DNA of 64,000 nt from Lachnospiraceae bacterium (GCA_016286555.1 JAEETA010000002.1:1-64000); one strand, 5' to 3'. Counted from the first letter of the stretch, positions 25,522 to 37,811 are shown. The notes: generated by a model not told the origin, from the sequence alone. Made by a program: numbers and translations.

Positions 25522-27687
25522 TTACTTTCCGCTCTTTGCTGCCAGGACCTTCTCCTGAACGTTCTTCGGAACGGGCTCGTACTTCTCGAAGAACATGGAG
25601 TAGTTACCACGACCCTGGGTTCTGGAACGAAGATCGGTGGAGTATCCGAACATCTCAGCAAGGGGAACAAAGGCACGGACGATCTTGCCGCCGCCGATGT
25701 CATCCATACCCTCGACGCGTCCGCGGCGGGAGTTCAGGTCGCCGATGACGTCGCCCATGTACTCCTCGGGCATGGTAACTTCCACCTTCATGATGGGCTC
25801 GAGCAGCACGGGTGCTGCCTTCTGCATTGCTTCCTTGAACGCCATGGAACCTGCGATATGGAAGGCCATCTCGGAGGAGTCGACCTCGTGATAGGATCCG
25901 TCGTAGACGTTGGCATGGATGCCCAGAACGGGGAATCCGCCGAGGATACCTGCCTGAGCAGCTTCCTTGATACCTTCGCCGACAGCGGGGATGTACTCCT
26001 TGGGAATGGATCCGCCGACAACGGTGGATTCAAACAGCAGTGTGGGAGGCTCGTTGATCAGAATGGTAGCCTTGGGGTCAACCTCAAAGTGATCGCAGTT
26101 AGCCTCCATGGGCTCGAACTTCACTTTACAGTGACCATACTGTCCACGACCGCCGGACTGCTTAGCGTACTTGGAATCCACATCAACAGCCTTGGTGAAT
26201 GCCTCCTTGTAAGCAACCTGAGGAGCACCTACGTTGGCCTCCACATGGAACTCACGGAGCAGTCTGTCGACAATGATCTCCAGGTGCAGCTCACCCATAC
26301 CTGCGATAATGGTCTGGCCGGTTTCCTGATCGGTGTGCTGACGGAAGGTAGGATCCTCCTCAGCCAGCTTAGCCAGTGCTTCGCCCATCTTGTCCTGACC
26401 TGCTTTGGTCTTGGGCTCGATGGCAAGCTCGATAACGGGCTCAGGGAACTCCATGGACTCCAGGATGACAGGGTGCTGCTCGTCACAGACAGTGTCACCG
26501 GTGGTGGTATCCTTGAAGCCGACAACGGCAGCGATATCACCGGAGTAGACCTTATCCAGCTCGGTACGCTTGTTAGCGTGCATCTGCAGGATACGGCCTG
26601 CGCGCTCCTTCTTGCCCTTGGTTGCATTGAGAACGTAGGAGCCGCTGTTCAGGGTACCGGAGTACACACGAATGTAAGCAAGCTTTCCTACGAAAGGATC
26701 GGTCATGATCTTGAATGCAAGAGCTGCAAAAGGCTCTTCATCGGAGGAGTGTTTGATCACCTCGTTGCCGTCCAGGTCTACGCCCTTGATGGCTTCCACG
26801 TCGGTGGGAGCGGGCATGAACTCCAGGATGGCATCCAGGAGCTTCTGCACACCCTTGTTACGGTATGCGGAGCCGCAGCAGACGGGGATAGCCTTGCACT
26901 CGCAGGTTGCCTTGCGCAGTACAGCCTTCATCTGCTCCACGGTAGGCTCCTTGTCCTCCATGTACATTTCCATCAGATCATCGTCGAGCTCGCAGATCTT
27001 CTCTACCAGCTCCTCATGATAGAGCTGAGCATCATCCGCCATATCACCGAGGTCATCGGTAACGGTGATGTCATCACCCTTATCATCATTGTAGATATAA
27101 GCCTTCATCTCAAACAGATCGATGATGCCCTTGAACTCATCCTCCTTGCCGATAGGCAGCTGAAGGATGATGGCATTTTTGCCGAGGCGCGTACGGATCT
27201 GCTCAACAGCTCCGTAGAAGTTCGCACCCAGGATATCCATCTTGTTGATGAATGCCATACGGGGAACGTTGTAGGTGTCAGCCTGACGCCAAACGTTCTC
27301 GGACTGAGGCTCCACACCACCCTTTGCGCAGAACACGCCTACGGCGCCGTCCAGAACGCGAAGGGAACGCTCAACCTCAACGGTGAAGTCCACGTGGCCC
27401 GGGGTATCGATGATGTTGATACGATGCTCCAGAGCACCGGGCATGGGCTTGGTCTCTTTCTCAAGAGTCCAGTGACAGGTGGTAGCTGCGGAGGTAATGG
27501 TAATACCTCTCTCTGCTTCCTGCTCCATCCAGTCCATGGTCGCGGTTCCTTCGTGAGTATCACCAATTTTGTAGTTGACACCAGTGTAATACAGAATACG
27601 CTCGGTCAATGTCGTCTTGCCGGCATCGATGTGAGCCATGATTCCGATGTTTCTGGTTCTCTCCAGGGGATATTCTCTTCCAGCCAT
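25522..27687 (-). CDS. fusA: Elongation factor G
   Basis: EF-G is the GTPase that drives ribosomal translocation. The 721-residue protein begins [15 protein letters not shown] at ATG 27687 with AAGGAAAT upstream. Motifs are [20 protein letters not shown] (switch I), [11 protein letters not shown], and FINKMD. Domains III-V follow, including the conserved [16 protein letters not shown] and [21 protein letters not shown]. It is slightly longer than the roughly 690-700 residues usual for the family, from small insertions rather than any extra domain. It lies between rpsG (36 bp) and tuf (110 bp), in the standard str order. Confidence 0.99.
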   Translation of the reverse strand: MAGREYPLERTRNIGIMAHIDAGKTTLTERILYYTGVNYKIGDTHEGTATMDWMEQEAERGITITSAATTCHWTLEKETKPMPGALEHRINIIDTPGHVDFTVEVERSLRVLDGAVGVFCAKGGVEPQSENVWRQADTYNVPRMAFINKMDILGANFYGAVEQIRTRLGKNAIILQLPIGKEDEFKGIIDLFEMKAYIYNDDKGDDITVTDDLGDMADDAQLYHEELVEKICELDDDLMEMYMEDKEPTVEQMKAVLRKATCECKAIPVCCGSAYRNKGVQKLLDAILEFMPAPTDVEAIKGVDLDGNEVIKHSSDEEPFAALAFKIMTDPFVGKLAYIRVYSGTLNSGSYVLNATKGKKERAGRILQMHANKRTELDKVYSGDIAAVVGFKDTTTGDTVCDEQHPVILESMEFPEPVIELAIEPKTKAGQDKMGEALAKLAEEDPTFRQHTDQETGQTIIAGMGELHLEIIVDRLLREFHVEANVGAPQVAYKEAFTKAVDVDSKYAKQSGGRGQYGHCKVKFEPMEANCDHFEVDPKATILINEPPTLLFESTVVGGSIPKEYIPAVGEGIKEAAQAGILGGFPVLGIHANVYDGSYHEVDSSEMAFHIAGSMAFKEAMQKAAPVLLEPIMKVEVTMPEEYMGDVIGDLNSRRGRVEGMDDIGGGKIVRAFVPLAEMFGYSTDLRSRTQGRGNYSMFFEKYEPVPKNVQEKVLAAKSGK

Positions 27688-27723
27688 GGTATTTCCTTTC
27701 TATATTCTGTATCCGATCCGCGA

Positions 27724-28194
27724 TCAGAAGCGATAGTGAGCAAAAGCCTTGTTTGCCTCTGCCATCTTGTGCATGTCTTCTTTTCTCTTAACTGCACCGC
27801 CGGTATTGTTGGATGCATCGAGAATCTCATTTGCCAGGCGGTCAACCATGGTCTTCTCGCCACGCTTGCGAGCGAACATGGTCAGCCAGCGAAGGCCCAG
27901 AGTCTGACGTCTCTCAGGCTTTACCTCAAGAGGTACCTGATAAGTAGCACCACCGATACGTCTTGCCTTGCACTCCAGAGAGGGCATGATGTTGTTCATG
28001 GCATCATGGAATACTTCCAGTGCAGGGCGTCCGGCTTTCTCCTCTACCTGCTCAAATGCGCCGTAAACGATCTTCTGGGCAATGCCCTTCTTACCGTCCA
28101 GCATGATGTTGTTGATCAGCTTGGTTACAACCTTGTCATTGTACAGAGGATCTGCTAAAACGTCTCTTTTCGCAATATGTCCTTTTCTTGGCAC
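27724..28194 (-). CDS. rpsG: 30S ribosomal protein S7
   Basis: S7 is a primary 16S rRNA-binding protein of the small-subunit head. The 156 residues start with a GTG codon at 28194 ([19 protein letters not shown]), with GGAGGG six to eight bases upstream. The motifs [39 protein letters not shown] and the C-terminal [15 protein letters not shown] are all conserved. A GTG start in such a highly expressed gene is a small oddity, but the site and first residues leave no alternative. A 150-bp gap to rpsL holds no clear promoter or terminator. Confidence 0.98.
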   Translation of the reverse strand: MPRKGHIAKRDVLADPLYNDKVVTKLINNIMLDGKKGIAQKIVYGAFEQVEEKAGRPALEVFHDAMNNIMPSLECKARRIGGATYQVPLEVKPERRQTLGLRWLTMFARKRGEKTMVDRLANEILDASNNTGGAVKRKEDMHKMAEANKAFAHYRF

Positions 28195-28345
28195 GGTTCT
28201 TCCCTCCTTAACTATAAATTACGTTAATTCTACGGTACTCACATGTGTTTCCCCAAGTGTTCGTGCGGGTATATCAGTCAACCTAAAATCCCAACACTAT
28301 TCTCAGTTACGTTATGTTCTACCGAACTACGTACCCAAACCGCAA

Positions 28346-28765
28346 TTACTTGCCGGCCTTGGGTCTCTTTGCGCCGTACTTGGAACGTGCCTGTCTGCGG
28401 TTAGCAACACCTGCAGTATCCAAAGTGCCACGGATGATGTGATATCTGGTACCGGGAAGATCCTTCACACGGCCGCCGCGGATCAGTACAACGCTGTGCT
28501 CCTGAAGGTTGTGGCCCTCGCCGGGGATGTAGGAAGTAACCTCAATCCCGTTGGACAGACGGACTCTGGCAATCTTACGCAGAGCGGAGTTAGGCTTCTT
28601 CGGGGTTGCGGTCTTCACAGCGGTGCAAACGCCACGCTTCTGAGGGGAAGCATTGTTGATCGCCTTCTTGTGAAGAGAGTTAAAGCCCTTCTGAAGAGCG
28701 GGTGCAGTGGACTTCTTAACGGAAGTCTCGCGACCCTTTCTTACTAACTGGTTGAATGTTGGCAT
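28346..28765 (-). CDS. rpsL: 30S ribosomal protein S12
   Basis: S12 lies at the decoding centre and controls accuracy; mutations in it give streptomycin resistance. The start is ATG 28765 ([12 protein letters not shown]) with GGAAAAGGTG upstream. The 139 residues contain the conserved [21 protein letters not shown] segment and [10 protein letters not shown], with the usual lysine and proline positions. It is the first gene of the str operon, and a consensus promoter lies about 70 bases upstream (28834-28862). Confidence 0.98.
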   Translation of the reverse strand: MPTFNQLVRKGRETSVKKSTAPALQKGFNSLHKKAINNASPQKRGVCTAVKTATPKKPNSALRKIARVRLSNGIEVTSYIPGEGHNLQEHSVVLIRGGRVKDLPGTRYHIIRGTLDTAGVANRRQARSKYGAKRPKAGK

Positions 28766-28810
28766 TTTGAGTTCACCTTTTCCTTTCTTATTATTTTTGG
28801 GCGCAAAAAT

Positions 28811-28855
28811 AGCATCTGCGCGCACACTCGAACATTATATATGCACGCAGATGCT
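28811..28855 (-). repeat. 10-bp inverted repeat straddling the rpsL -10 and start site
   Basis: AGCATCTGCG (28811-28820) and its exact complement CGCAGATGCT (28846-28855) flank the -10 element. One arm lies in the promoter spacer and the other just downstream of the expected start site. Three of the next four bases also pair. This could be an operator; the alternative is chance. Confidence 0.5.
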
Positions 28856-28862
28856 ATGTCAA
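28834..28862 (-). promoter_or_regulatory. Consensus sigma-A promoter of the str operon
   Basis: On the minus strand the exact consensus TTGACA (28857-28862), 17 bases and exact TATAAT (28834-28839) precede rpsL. This separates the str operon from rfbD, which ends only 53 bases upstream of the -35. A weak AAAATTCC/GGGATTTT stem at 28877-28900 may end the rfbD transcript, without a good U-tract. Confidence 0.93.
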
Positions 28863-28914
28863 ACATTTTTTCGCAGAAAATCCCGTAATTTAGGAATTTT
28901 TCATAAGCGACAGA

Positions 28915-29838
28915 TCAGCCGTTTAATTTCTTCAGCTCTTCCAGATATCTGGAAAGGGCATCCTTCCAGTCCGGAAGGGGCGTAAATCCGTTCTTTTCCA
29001 GCTTGGAACGATCCAGGCGGCTGTTGAAGGGACGCTTTGCCTTGCTGACGCCGTACTCCGCCGTGGTAACGGGATGTACCGTAACGGGCATGCCCGCCTG
29101 ACGGAAGATCTCGGTGGCAAAATCATACCAGGAGATGTACCCGCCCTCGTTGGTGGCATGGTAATAACCGTAGCGATCGGTCTCGATCATATCCACCAGG
29201 AGTCTGGCCAGATCATAGGTATAGGTAGGAGTTCCGATCTGATCGCTGACCACCCGCAGCTCCGGATGGGTCTCACCCAGTCGCAGCATGGTCTTGATGA
29301 AATTCCCTCCGCCGATACCGAACACCCAGGCGATGCGGACGATGAAGTATTTCTCCAATGTACCGCTCACCGCCAGTTCACCGTCCAGCTTGGACTGCCC
29401 GTACACATTCAAAGGGGCGTAATCCTTGCAGTCCGGATCCCAGGGCTTCTCACCGGTGCCGTCAAAGACGTAATCGGTGCTGAGGTAAAGCATCTTGCAG
29501 TCCACTGCCTTGCACGCGTCCGCAATATTCTGCGTACCGCAGGCATTTATGGCATGGACTTTTTCCTGTTTATCCTCGTCCTCTGCCGCATCCACAGCAG
29601 TCCAGGCTGCGCAGTGCAGGACGCCGTCCGGGCGGACGCTTTCGATGACCTCCAGCACCCTGTCCCGATCGGTGATATCCATGGAAACATAGGGCATGTC
29701 CGCCGCGGGGCTCCCGTCACGGACACCGGAATACTCCGGCGCCAGGTCGCTGCCCACGGCTTCAATCCCTCGTTTGTGCAGTTCGTTCATAAGGTCGTGG
29801 CCCAACTGTCCTGCCACACCAGTTACCAGATATTTCAT
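28915..29838 (-). CDS. rfbD: dTDP-4-dehydrorhamnose reductase
   Basis: RmlD reduces dTDP-4-keto-L-rhamnose to dTDP-L-rhamnose, the last step of the pathway. The start is ATG 29838 (MKYLVTGVAGQLG) with GGAGGTG upstream. The 307 residues have the Rossmann GVAGQLGHDLM, LYLSTDYVFDGTGE, and the YGQSKLDGE active-site Tyr/Lys motif. The gene is only 28 bp behind rpoC with no terminator in between, so it is most likely transcribed with rpoBC. Its three partners (rfbA, rfbB, rfbC) lie 21-25 kb away. The reductase call itself is secure; the placement is unusual. Confidence 0.95.
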   Translation of the reverse strand: MKYLVTGVAGQLGHDLMNELHKRGIEAVGSDLAPEYSGVRDGSPAADMPYVSMDITDRDRVLEVIESVRPDGVLHCAAWTAVDAAEDEDKQEKVHAINACGTQNIADACKAVDCKMLYLSTDYVFDGTGEKPWDPDCKDYAPLNVYGQSKLDGELAVSGTLEKYFIVRIAWVFGIGGGNFIKTMLRLGETHPELRVVSDQIGTPTYTYDLARLLVDMIETDRYGYYHATNEGGYISWYDFATEIFRQAGMPVTVHPVTTAEYGVSKAKRPFNSRLDRSKLEKNGFTPLPDWKDALSRYLEELKKLNG

Positions 29839-29866
29839 CCGGCACCTCCCGAAAAACGCGGTTTCC

Positions 29867-32800
29867 TTATTCTTCGGATGCATCCCCGGATACGGTCAGG
29901 ACTGCGTCCTCACCTTCCGCGGACTCGTCTGCAGCGGGTGCAAGTCCCTCTGCATCCTCATCATAGCCTTCACCGTCGAAGTCGATGGTTCTGCGGACAT
30001 CGGTGGAAAGGTTGATGTTGCGGTAACGCTTCATACCGGTTCCGGCAGGGATCAGCTTACCGATGATGACGTTCTCCTTCAGACCGATGAGAGGATCGAT
30101 CTTGCCCTTGATGGCTGCATCGGTCAGGACCTTGGTGGTCTCCTGGAAGGATGCTGCGGACATGAAGGAATCGGTTGCCAGCGCTGCCTTGGTGATACCA
30201 AGGATGATGCGCTCGCCGGTAGCCACTCTCTTGCCTTCCTTCTCCAGCTGCTCGTTCATCTCCTCAAAGTCAAGGAAATCAACCAGAGTACCGGACAGGT
30301 AATTGCTGTCGCCGGGCTCGTCGATACGAACACGTCTCAGCATCTGGCGTACCAGCACCTCAATGTGCTTATCTGCCAGATCCACGCCCTGCAGGTGGTA
30401 AACTCTCTGAACCTCGCGGAGCAGATAGTCCTGAACGGCGCGCACGCCCTTGATCCTCATCAGATCGTGAGGGTTCACGCTACCTTCGGTCAGCTCGTCG
30501 CCGGCCTCCACCTCAACGCCGTCAAATACCTTGATATGAGATCCGTAAGGGATCAGGTAAGTCTTGGAATCGCCGGTCTCCTTGTTGGTGACCACGATTT
30601 CTCTCTTCTTCTTGGTGTCCTTCAGCTCAACGGTTCCTGCCAGCTCGGAGATGATAGCAAGTCCCTTGGGCTTACGAGCCTCGAACAGCTCCTCCACACG
30701 GGGAAGACCCTGGGTGATATCGTCGCCGGCCACACCACCGGTGTGGAAGGTTCTCATGGTCAGCTGGGTACCGGGCTCACCGATGGACTGTGCAGCGATG
30801 ATACCGACAGCCTCACCTACCTGCACCAGCTCGCCGGTTGCCATGTTGGCACCGTAGCACTTAGCACAGATACCGTTCTTGGAACGGCAGGTCAGGATGG
30901 TACGAATCTTCACCTTCTTTACAGGCTCGCCGTTAGCGTCCACGCCGATCTTAACGATCTTCTTGGCACGGGCGGGAGTGATCATCTGGTTCACGCCTAC
31001 CAGCACATTGCCGTCGGCATCCTTGATCTCCTCACAAGCCACACGGCCGGTGATACGATTCTCCAGCTTCTCGATGGTGCCTTCCTTCTTCTCCTTCTCG
31101 TCGGTTGCGGTTCTTGCTGCAGCGTCAACGAAGGCGGAAACCACCATTCCGGGAATCTCGGGCAGGTCCTTAGCGCAGTCGGTATCATGGATGACCAGCT
31201 GCTGGGACACGTCTACCATTCGGCGGGTCAGATAACCGGAGTCTGCGGTACGCAGAGCGGTGTCGGACAGACCCTTACGTGCACCGTGAGCGGACATGAA
31301 GTACTCCAGAACGTCCAGGCCTTCACGGAAGTTGGACTTGATGGGCAGCTCGATGGTGTGTCCGGAGGTATCTGCCATCAGTCCGCGCATGCCGGCCAGC
31401 TGCTTGATCTGCTGGTTGGAACCACGGGCACCGGAGTCAGCCATCATATAGATATTGTTGTACTTGTCGAGACCCTCGAGCAGCTTTCTGGTCAGCTCCT
31501 CATCGGTTGCGTTCCAGGTCTTGACGACCTCTTTATAACGCTCCACCTCGGTGGCTTTACCGCGGCGGTAGTTCTTCATGATCTCGTCGATCTTCTCCTG
31601 TGCCGCATCCAGCAGAGCCTGCTTCTCGGCAGGGACGGTCATGTCGGAGATGGATACGGTCATGGCTGCACGGGTGGAGAACTTGTATCCGATGGCCTTG
31701 ACGCGGTCCAGCACCTCTGCGGTCTGGAATGCACCGTGGATGTTGATGACGTTCTGAAGGATCTTCTTCAGATCCCCCTTCTTTACCAGGAAGTCGATCT
31801 CGGGCTCCAGGAACTCGATGGAATCCGGATTGCTTCTGTCCTTGTAACCCAGATCCTGAGGCAGGATCTCGTTGAAGAACAGTCTGCCCAGGGTGGTGTC
31901 CACGAGGCCGGTGTGAAGGACCCCGTTAGCATCCTCCCTGCTCATGCGCACCTTGATCTTGGAATGCAGGGTGATGTACTTATTCTCGTAGGCAAGGATT
32001 GCCTCGTTCATGTTGCGGAAGGTCATGCCCTCACCGGGCTCGCCGTCGCGCTCCTGAGTCAGGTAGTAGATACCGAGGACCATATCCTGGGAAGGAACGG
32101 CCACGGGGCCACCGTCGGAGGGCTTCAGCAGGTTGTTGGGCGAAAGCAGCAGGAAGCGGCACTCTGCCTGAGCCTCAACGCTTAAGGGAAGGTGCACTGC
32201 CATCTGGTCTCCGTCGAAGTCCGCGTTGAATGCGGTACATACCAGGGGATGCAGCTTGATTGCCTTACCCTCGACCAGAATGGGCTCAAATGCCTGGATG
32301 CCCAGTCTGTGCAGTGTAGGAGCACGGTTCAGCATAACGGGATGCTCGCTGATAACATCCTCCAGCACATCCCAGACCTGATTGTCCATATGGTCAACCA
32401 TGTTTCTGGCATTCTTGATGTTCTGGCTGATGCCGCGCAGGGACAGCTCCTTCATAACGAAGGGCTTGAACAGCTCCAGTGCCATCTCCTTGGGCAGACC
32501 GCACTGATAGATCTTCAGTTCGGGTCCCACGACGATAACGGAACGTCCGGAGTAGTCGACACGCTTGCCCAGCAGGTTCTGACGGAAACGTCCGGTCTTA
32601 CCCTTGAGCATGTCGGACAGGGACTTCAGAGGACGGTTGCCGGGGCCGGTAACTGCTCTTCCTCTTCTGCCGTTGTCGATCAGTGCGTCAACAGCCTCCT
32701 GCAGCATGCGCTTCTCGTTTCTGACAATGATGTCAGGTGCGCCCAGCTCCAGGAGCTTCTTCAGACGGTTGTTACGGTTGATGATCCTGCGGTACAGATC

Positions 32801-33586
32801 GTTCAGGTCGGAAGTTGCGAAACGACCGCCGTCCAGCTGTACCATTGCTCTCAGATCGGGAGGAATGACCGGCAGAACATCCATCACCATCCACTCAGGG
32901 CGATTACCGGACTCTACGAAGGCCTCCACGACCTCCAGTCTCTTAACGATACGTGCGCGCTTCTGGCCGGAAGCATTCTCCAGCTCTGCGCGAAGGTTTG
33001 CTCTCTCCTCATCCAGCTTGATGCCGGCCAGGAGCTCTTTGATTGCCTCGGCGCCCATGCCTACACGGAATCCGTTTCCGTAGGTCTCACGGGCATCCTG
33101 GTACTCCTTCTCGGACAGGACCTGCATCAGCTTCAGGTCGGAGTCTGCAGGATCCAGTACGATGTAGGATGCAAAATACAGCACCTTCTCCAGTACACGG
33201 GGAGACATATCCAGGATCAGTCCCATACGGCTGGGAATGCCCTTAAAGTACCAGATATGGGAAACAGGGGCAGCCAGCTCGATATGTCCCATGCGCTCAC
33301 GACGCACGCTGGCCTTGGTCACCTCGACGCCGCACTTGTCACAGACGACGCCCTTGTAACGGATCTTTTTGTATTTGCCGCAGTGGCACTCCCAATCCTT
33401 GCTGGGTCCGAAGATCCTCTCACAGAAGAGGCCATCGCGCTCAGGCTTTAAGGTACGATAGTTGATGGTCTCGGGCTTGGTCACCTCACCGTGAGACCAC
33501 TCACGGATCTTCTCAGGGGAAGCCAGACCAATCTTGATCGCATCAAAGGTAATGGGCTGATAGATCTCATTCGCTTGTTCAGGCAT
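29867..33586 (-). CDS. rpoC: DNA-directed RNA polymerase subunit beta'
   Basis: This is the catalytic large subunit of RNA polymerase. The start is ATG 33586 ([14 protein letters not shown]) with GGAGAG seven bases upstream. The 1239 residues include the zinc-binding N-terminal [20 protein letters not shown], the catalytic [12 protein letters not shown] with three Asp that hold the active Mg, the bridge-helix and trigger-loop region ([31 protein letters not shown]) and the second zinc site [13 protein letters not shown]. The C-terminus is acidic ([21 protein letters not shown]). Length is normal for Clostridia. It follows rpoB by 47 bp. Confidence 0.99.
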   Translation of the reverse strand: MPEQANEIYQPITFDAIKIGLASPEKIREWSHGEVTKPETINYRTLKPERDGLFCERIFGPSKDWECHCGKYKKIRYKGVVCDKCGVEVTKASVRRERMGHIELAAPVSHIWYFKGIPSRMGLILDMSPRVLEKVLYFASYIVLDPADSDLKLMQVLSEKEYQDARETYGNGFRVGMGAEAIKELLAGIKLDEERANLRAELENASGQKRARIVKRLEVVEAFVESGNRPEWMVMDVLPVIPPDLRAMVQLDGGRFATSDLNDLYRRIINRNNRLKKLLELGAPDIIVRNEKRMLQEAVDALIDNGRRGRAVTGPGNRPLKSLSDMLKGKTGRFRQNLLGKRVDYSGRSVIVVGPELKIYQCGLPKEMALELFKPFVMKELSLRGISQNIKNARNMVDHMDNQVWDVLEDVISEHPVMLNRAPTLHRLGIQAFEPILVEGKAIKLHPLVCTAFNADFDGDQMAVHLPLSVEAQAECRFLLLSPNNLLKPSDGGPVAVPSQDMVLGIYYLTQERDGEPGEGMTFRNMNEAILAYENKYITLHSKIKVRMSREDANGVLHTGLVDTTLGRLFFNEILPQDLGYKDRSNPDSIEFLEPEIDFLVKKGDLKKILQNVINIHGAFQTAEVLDRVKAIGYKFSTRAAMTVSISDMTVPAEKQALLDAAQEKIDEIMKNYRRGKATEVERYKEVVKTWNATDEELTRKLLEGLDKYNNIYMMADSGARGSNQQIKQLAGMRGLMADTSGHTIELPIKSNFREGLDVLEYFMSAHGARKGLSDTALRTADSGYLTRRMVDVSQQLVIHDTDCAKDLPEIPGMVVSAFVDAAARTATDEKEKKEGTIEKLENRITGRVACEEIKDADGNVLVGVNQMITPARAKKIVKIGVDANGEPVKKVKIRTILTCRSKNGICAKCYGANMATGELVQVGEAVGIIAAQSIGEPGTQLTMRTFHTGGVAGDDITQGLPRVEELFEARKPKGLAIISELAGTVELKDTKKKREIVVTNKETGDSKTYLIPYGSHIKVFDGVEVEAGDELTEGSVNPHDLMRIKGVRAVQDYLLREVQRVYHLQGVDLADKHIEVLVRQMLRRVRIDEPGDSNYLSGTLVDFLDFEEMNEQLEKEGKRVATGERIILGITKAALATDSFMSAASFQETTKVLTDAAIKGKIDPLIGLKENVIIGKLIPAGTGMKRYRNINLSTDVRRTIDFDGEGYDEDAEGLAPAADESAEGEDAVLTVSGDASEE

Positions 33587-33633
33587 TGAATTACTCTCCT
33601 TTTCCTTCATGAAAATCCCGGTTACGGATCGGT

Positions 33634-36600
33634 TTACTCCTCATCATCTCCGGCAAAATCTTCATCATCGACACCATACTCGTCGCCGTCGTCCATGGTC
33701 TCAAGCTGTCCGTCCACGAACTCCTGCTCCAGATAACCGTTGCTTGCCAGCTCATCGCCCTCACGTTCGGAGGTAGACTTGCGGTCACCTTCCATTACGG
33801 AACGGTAGTTGATGTCACCGTAATCAATGTTTTCCTTCAGTTTCACTTCCTCGCGGTTCTCATCCAGCACACTGACATCCAGACCCAGAGCCTGCAGCTC
33901 TTTCAGCAGGACCTTGAAGGACTCGGGGATACCTGCCTGAGGGATGTTCTCGCCCTTGATGATCGCCTCGTAGGTCTTGACACGACCGATGATGTCGTCG
34001 GACTTCACGGTCAGGATTTCCTGCAGCGTGTAAGATGCGCCGTAGGCCTCCAGTGCCCAAACCTCCATCTCTCCGAAACGCTGTCCGCCGAACTGAGCCT
34101 TACCACCCAGAGGCTGCTGGGTAACCAGGGAGTACGGGCCGGTAGAACGAGCGTGGATCTTGTCGTCTACCAGGTGGTGCAGTTTCAGATAATGCATGTG
34201 TCCGATGGTAACGGCGCTGTCGAAGTACTCGCCGGTGCGACCGTCTCTCAGACGAACCTTACCGTCGGCATTGATGGGAACGCCCTCCCACAGCTTTCTG
34301 TGGTCGCGGTTCTCGGAAAGGTACTCAAATACGTCGTCGTTCAGCTCATCCTTGTGCAGGGAAGTAAAGGTGGGAGCCTTCTTGTCGTAGGTCTCGCCGT
34401 TCTTCTGAGCCTTCTTCTTTGCCTCTTCATCGTCGAAGGGCAGATTGACGTAATCGTTGGCCAGAGCCAGGGTATCGGTGATATCCTTCTCACTTGCACC
34501 GTCAAAGATGGGCGTTGCAACATTGAAGCCCAGAGCCTTGGCTGCCAGGGAAAGGTGGATCTCCAGGACCTGTCCGATGTTCATACGGGAAGGCACGCCC
34601 AGAGGATTCAGCACGATATCCAGGGGACGACCGTTGGGCAGGAAAGGCATATCCTCAACGGGAAGCACGCGGGAAACGACACCCTTGTTTCCGTGACGAC
34701 CTGCCATCTTATCACCGACGGAGATCTTTCTCTTCTGTGCGATATAAACGCGGACTGCCATGTTGACGCCGGGAGCCAGCTCGTCGCTGTTCTCGCGGGT
34801 AAATACCTTGGTGTCCACAACAATACCATACTCACCGTGAGGGAGCTTCAGGGAGGTGTCTCTTACCTCTCTTGCCTTCTCGCCGAAGATGGCGCGCAGC
34901 AGTCTCTCCTCTGCGGTCAGCTCAGTCTCTCCCTTAGGAGTGACCTTACCTACCAGGATGCTGTCGGCACGAACTTCCGCACCCACGCGGATAATGCCGC
35001 GCTCGTCCAGATCCTTCAGAGTATCTTCCTTGACACCATGGATGTCGCGGGTGATCTCCTCGGGTCCCAGCTTGGTGTCACGAGCCTCTGCCTCATACTC
35101 CTCGATGTGGATGGAGGTGTAGACATCGTCTCTCACCAGACGCTCGGAAAGCAGGACAGCGTCCTCGTAGTTGTAACCCTCCCAGGTCATGAATCCGATC
35201 AGAGGGTTCTTGCCCAGACCCAGCTCTCCCATGGAAGTGGAAGGACCGTCCGCAATGACCTGACCTGCGGCAACGCGCTCTTTCTTGAACACGATGGGTC
35301 TCTGGTTATAGCAGTTGCCCTGGTTGGAACGGGCAAACTTGGTAAGCTTGTACTCGATCTCCTCGCCGTCATCGGTGAGCTCGCGGATGGTATCCGCAGA
35401 CACATAGGTGATGACGCCGGGAGCCTTAGCGACCACGCAGACACCGGAGTCCACTGCGGTCTTAACTTCCATGCCGGTTCCGACAGCGGGAGCATCGGTG
35501 GTCATCAGAGGCACTGCCTGACGCTGCATGTTGGAACCCATCAGGGCACGGTTTGCGTCATCGTTCTGCAAGAAGGGGATCAGAGCGGTAGCAACGGAGA
35601 ACACCATCTTAGGAGAGACGTCCATGTAATCGAACTTCTCTCTGGGGTACTCCTGGGTCTCCTCACGGTGACGACCGGAAACGGACTTACGAACGAAATG
35701 TCCCTCCGCATCCAGCTGCTCGTTTGCCTGTGCTACCCAGTAATTGTCCTCTTCGTCGGCGGTCATGTAGACCACTTCCTCGGTGACACGGGGATTCTTG
35801 GGATCACTGTGGTCGATCACACGGTAAGGTGCCTCCACGAAGCCGTACTCGTTGATGCGGGCATAGCTTGCCAGGGAGTTGATCAGACCGATGTTGGGAC
35901 CCTCGGGGGTCTCAATGGGGCACATTCTTCCATAGTGAGAATAGTGCACGTCACGCACCTCGAATCCGGCGCGGTCACGGGACAGACCGCCGGGGCCCAG
36001 TGCGGAAAGTCTTCTCTTGTGGGTCAGCTCGCCCAGAGGGTTGTTCTGATCCATGAACTGGGACAGCTGGGAGGATCCGAAGAACTCCTTCACAGCAGCG
36101 GTCACAGGCTTGATATTGATCAGCTTCTGGGGAGAAACATCCTCTGCATCATGGGTGCTCATACGCTCACGCACCACACGCTCCATACGGGACAGACCGA
36201 TGCGGTACTGATTCTGCAGCAGCTCACCTACGGCACGGATCCTTCTGTTGCCCAGATGGTCGATGTCGTCGGAGTTACCCAGATCACACTCCAGATGCAT
36301 GTTGTAGTTGATGGAAGCAAAAATATCCTCGCGGGTGATGTGCTTGGGCACCAGCTCATGAGCGTTGCGCTTCAGAGCATCGAACAGTGCCTCGGGATCC
36401 TCACCGAACTCATCCAGGATCTCCTTCAGCAGAGGATAATATACACGCTCCTTGATGCCGAAATCCTTGGGATCGCAATCCACATAGTGAGTCAGGTCAA
36501 CCATCATATTGGAAAGAACGCGCTCGTTCTTCTCCTCGGTCTGGATGACAACGTAAACAACAGCGGAATCCTGGATGGTATCAGCCAGTTCCACAGTCAC

Positions 36601-37560
36601 TTTCTCACCCTTGGAAGCGATCAGCTCGCCGGTGGAGGGATCCACAACATCCTCAGCAAGGATGCGGCCACGGATACGGTTCTTCAGAGCCAGTTTCTTG
36701 TTGAATTTATAACGGCCCACCTTCGCCAGGTCATAGCGGCGGGGGTCAAAGAACATACCATGGATCAGGCTCTCTGCGCTGTCCACGCTTGCAGGCTCAC
36801 CGGGACGGATCTTGCGATACAGCTCGGTCAGACCGCTCTCATAGCTACCCTCCTCGTGCTCGGGAGTGATAGCGGTATCCTTAGCGAAGCTTGCCTCGAT
36901 CTTGGCCTCATCGCCGAATACGGCACGGATCTCGCTGTTGGTGCCGAGTCCGAGCGCACGAAGCAGCACGGTAACGGGAACCTTACGGGTTCTGTCAACG
37001 CGCACGTAAAATACATCATTGGAGTCGGTCTCATACTCGAGCCATGCACCACGGTTAGGAATCACCTGGCAGGAGTAGAGCTTCTTACCGATCTTGTCAT
37101 GTCCGACGCCATAATAGATCCCGGGGGAACGGACCAGCTGGCTGACAATGACACGCTCTGCGCCATTGATCACGAAGGTACCGGTGTCGGTCATCAGAGG
37201 CAGATCACCCATAAAGATCTCCTGCTCCTGAATGTCCTTCTTATCCTTGATATGAAGGCGGACTTTCACAAACAGGGGAGCGGAATAGGTAGCGTCTCTT
37301 TCCTTGCACTCCTCGATGGTGTACTTCTTCTCCTCCTTGCGAAGCTCATAGCTGACAAATTCCAGGCTCAGAGCACCGCTGTAGTCAGTGATGGGAGAGA
37401 TATCATCCAACACTTCCTGCAGACCCTCGTCCAAAAACCACTGATAGGAGTCCGTCTGGACCTCGATCAGGTTGGGCATCTCAAGGACTTCCTTCTGTCT
37501 TGCGTAGCTCATACGCATGACTTTGGTTCCTTCGACTGGGCGGATTCTGTTCTTTTCCAT
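33634..37560 (-). CDS. rpoB: DNA-directed RNA polymerase subunit beta
   Basis: This is the second-largest core subunit of RNA polymerase and the target of rifampicin. The start is ATG 37560 ([11 protein letters not shown]) with an AAAAGG site; a GTG four codons earlier is possible. The 1308 residues include the rifampicin-region segments [21 protein letters not shown] and LSALGPGGL, then [12 protein letters not shown], and the C-terminal [11 protein letters not shown]. An acidic tail ([14 protein letters not shown]) ends the protein. The gene has its own promoter (37641-37669) downstream of rplL and a hairpin that probably reduces read-through from the stalk genes. Confidence 0.99.
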   Translation of the reverse strand: MEKNRIRPVEGTKVMRMSYARQKEVLEMPNLIEVQTDSYQWFLDEGLQEVLDDISPITDYSGALSLEFVSYELRKEEKKYTIEECKERDATYSAPLFVKVRLHIKDKKDIQEQEIFMGDLPLMTDTGTFVINGAERVIVSQLVRSPGIYYGVGHDKIGKKLYSCQVIPNRGAWLEYETDSNDVFYVRVDRTRKVPVTVLLRALGLGTNSEIRAVFGDEAKIEASFAKDTAITPEHEEGSYESGLTELYRKIRPGEPASVDSAESLIHGMFFDPRRYDLAKVGRYKFNKKLALKNRIRGRILAEDVVDPSTGELIASKGEKVTVELADTIQDSAVVYVVIQTEEKNERVLSNMMVDLTHYVDCDPKDFGIKERVYYPLLKEILDEFGEDPEALFDALKRNAHELVPKHITREDIFASINYNMHLECDLGNSDDIDHLGNRRIRAVGELLQNQYRIGLSRMERVVRERMSTHDAEDVSPQKLINIKPVTAAVKEFFGSSQLSQFMDQNNPLGELTHKRRLSALGPGGLSRDRAGFEVRDVHYSHYGRMCPIETPEGPNIGLINSLASYARINEYGFVEAPYRVIDHSDPKNPRVTEEVVYMTADEEDNYWVAQANEQLDAEGHFVRKSVSGRHREETQEYPREKFDYMDVSPKMVFSVATALIPFLQNDDANRALMGSNMQRQAVPLMTTDAPAVGTGMEVKTAVDSGVCVVAKAPGVITYVSADTIRELTDDGEEIEYKLTKFARSNQGNCYNQRPIVFKKERVAAGQVIADGPSTSMGELGLGKNPLIGFMTWEGYNYEDAVLLSERLVRDDVYTSIHIEEYEAEARDTKLGPEEITRDIHGVKEDTLKDLDERGIIRVGAEVRADSILVGKVTPKGETELTAEERLLRAIFGEKAREVRDTSLKLPHGEYGIVVDTKVFTRENSDELAPGVNMAVRVYIAQKRKISVGDKMAGRHGNKGVVSRVLPVEDMPFLPNGRPLDIVLNPLGVPSRMNIGQVLEIHLSLAAKALGFNVATPIFDGASEKDITDTLALANDYVNLPFDDEEAKKKAQKNGETYDKKAPTFTSLHKDELNDDVFEYLSENRDHRKLWEGVPINADGKVRLRDGRTGEYFDSAVTIGHMHYLKLHHLVDDKIHARSTGPYSLVTQQPLGGKAQFGGQRFGEMEVWALEAYGASYTLQEILTVKSDDIIGRVKTYEAIIKGENIPQAGIPESFKVLLKELQALGLDVSVLDENREEVKLKENIDYGDINYRSVMEGDRKSTSEREGDELASNGYLEQEFVDGQLETMDDGDEYGVDDEDFAGDDEE

Positions 37561-37640
37561 TGACCTTTTCACCCCGTTCTTTCTTCAAATTTGCTTAAAA
37601 AAGCGCCTTTTCAGCAATACTGCGCAAACGCGCACCATAT

Positions 37641-37669
37641 ATCATAGCACAAGGGCGCACTACGGTCAA
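37641..37669 (-). promoter_or_regulatory. Sigma-A promoter of rpoBC
   Basis: On the minus strand TTGACC (37664-37669), a 17-base spacer and TATGAT (37641-37646) lie 80 to 110 bases upstream of rpoB. With the hairpin at 37751-37782 this makes rpoBC, and probably rfbD, an independent transcription unit. Confidence 0.85.
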
Positions 37670-37750
37670 GGAATTTTTTATTGATTTGTAAAAATATGGG
37701 ATTTATGAGAAAAAATATCGATAAATAGAGATGTCTGTAAAAATGGATAA

Positions 37751-37782
37751 AGACCGGGGACCCGGAAGGGGTCCGCCGGTCT
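37751..37782 (-). terminator. Terminator or attenuator hairpin between rplL and rpoB
   Basis: A 13-bp interrupted GC-rich stem (AGACCGG-GGACCC with GGGTCC-CCGGTCT, loop GGAAG on the plus strand) lies 30 bp after the rplL stop. The following minus-strand sequence TTTATCCATTTTT is T-rich but broken, so partial read-through is likely, as in other rplL-rpoB gaps. Confidence 0.65.
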
Positions 37783-37811
37783 GCCATTTATGATCGAATC
37801 AGAGAGAAGAA

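Noticed and set aside
25432-28158. 900-codon plus-strand frame across fusA and rpsG
   Set aside because: Crosses two genes and their gap in antisense; both real genes are certain and the product has no domain.
28195-28345. Possible promoter between rpsL and rpsG
   Set aside because: TTGACT occurs on the minus strand but no -10 hexamer follows at normal spacing; the operon promoter before rpsL suffices.
29696-32185. Long plus-strand open frame opposite rpoC
   Set aside because: Antisense shadow of rpoC with a Leu/Val/His-rich nonsense-like product and no start signal.
34153-37563. Very long open frame (over 1100 codons) on the plus strand opposite rpoB
   Set aside because: It is the antisense shadow of a highly conserved gene with strong codon bias; no ribosome site, no recognisable domains, and all motifs lie on the rpoB strand.
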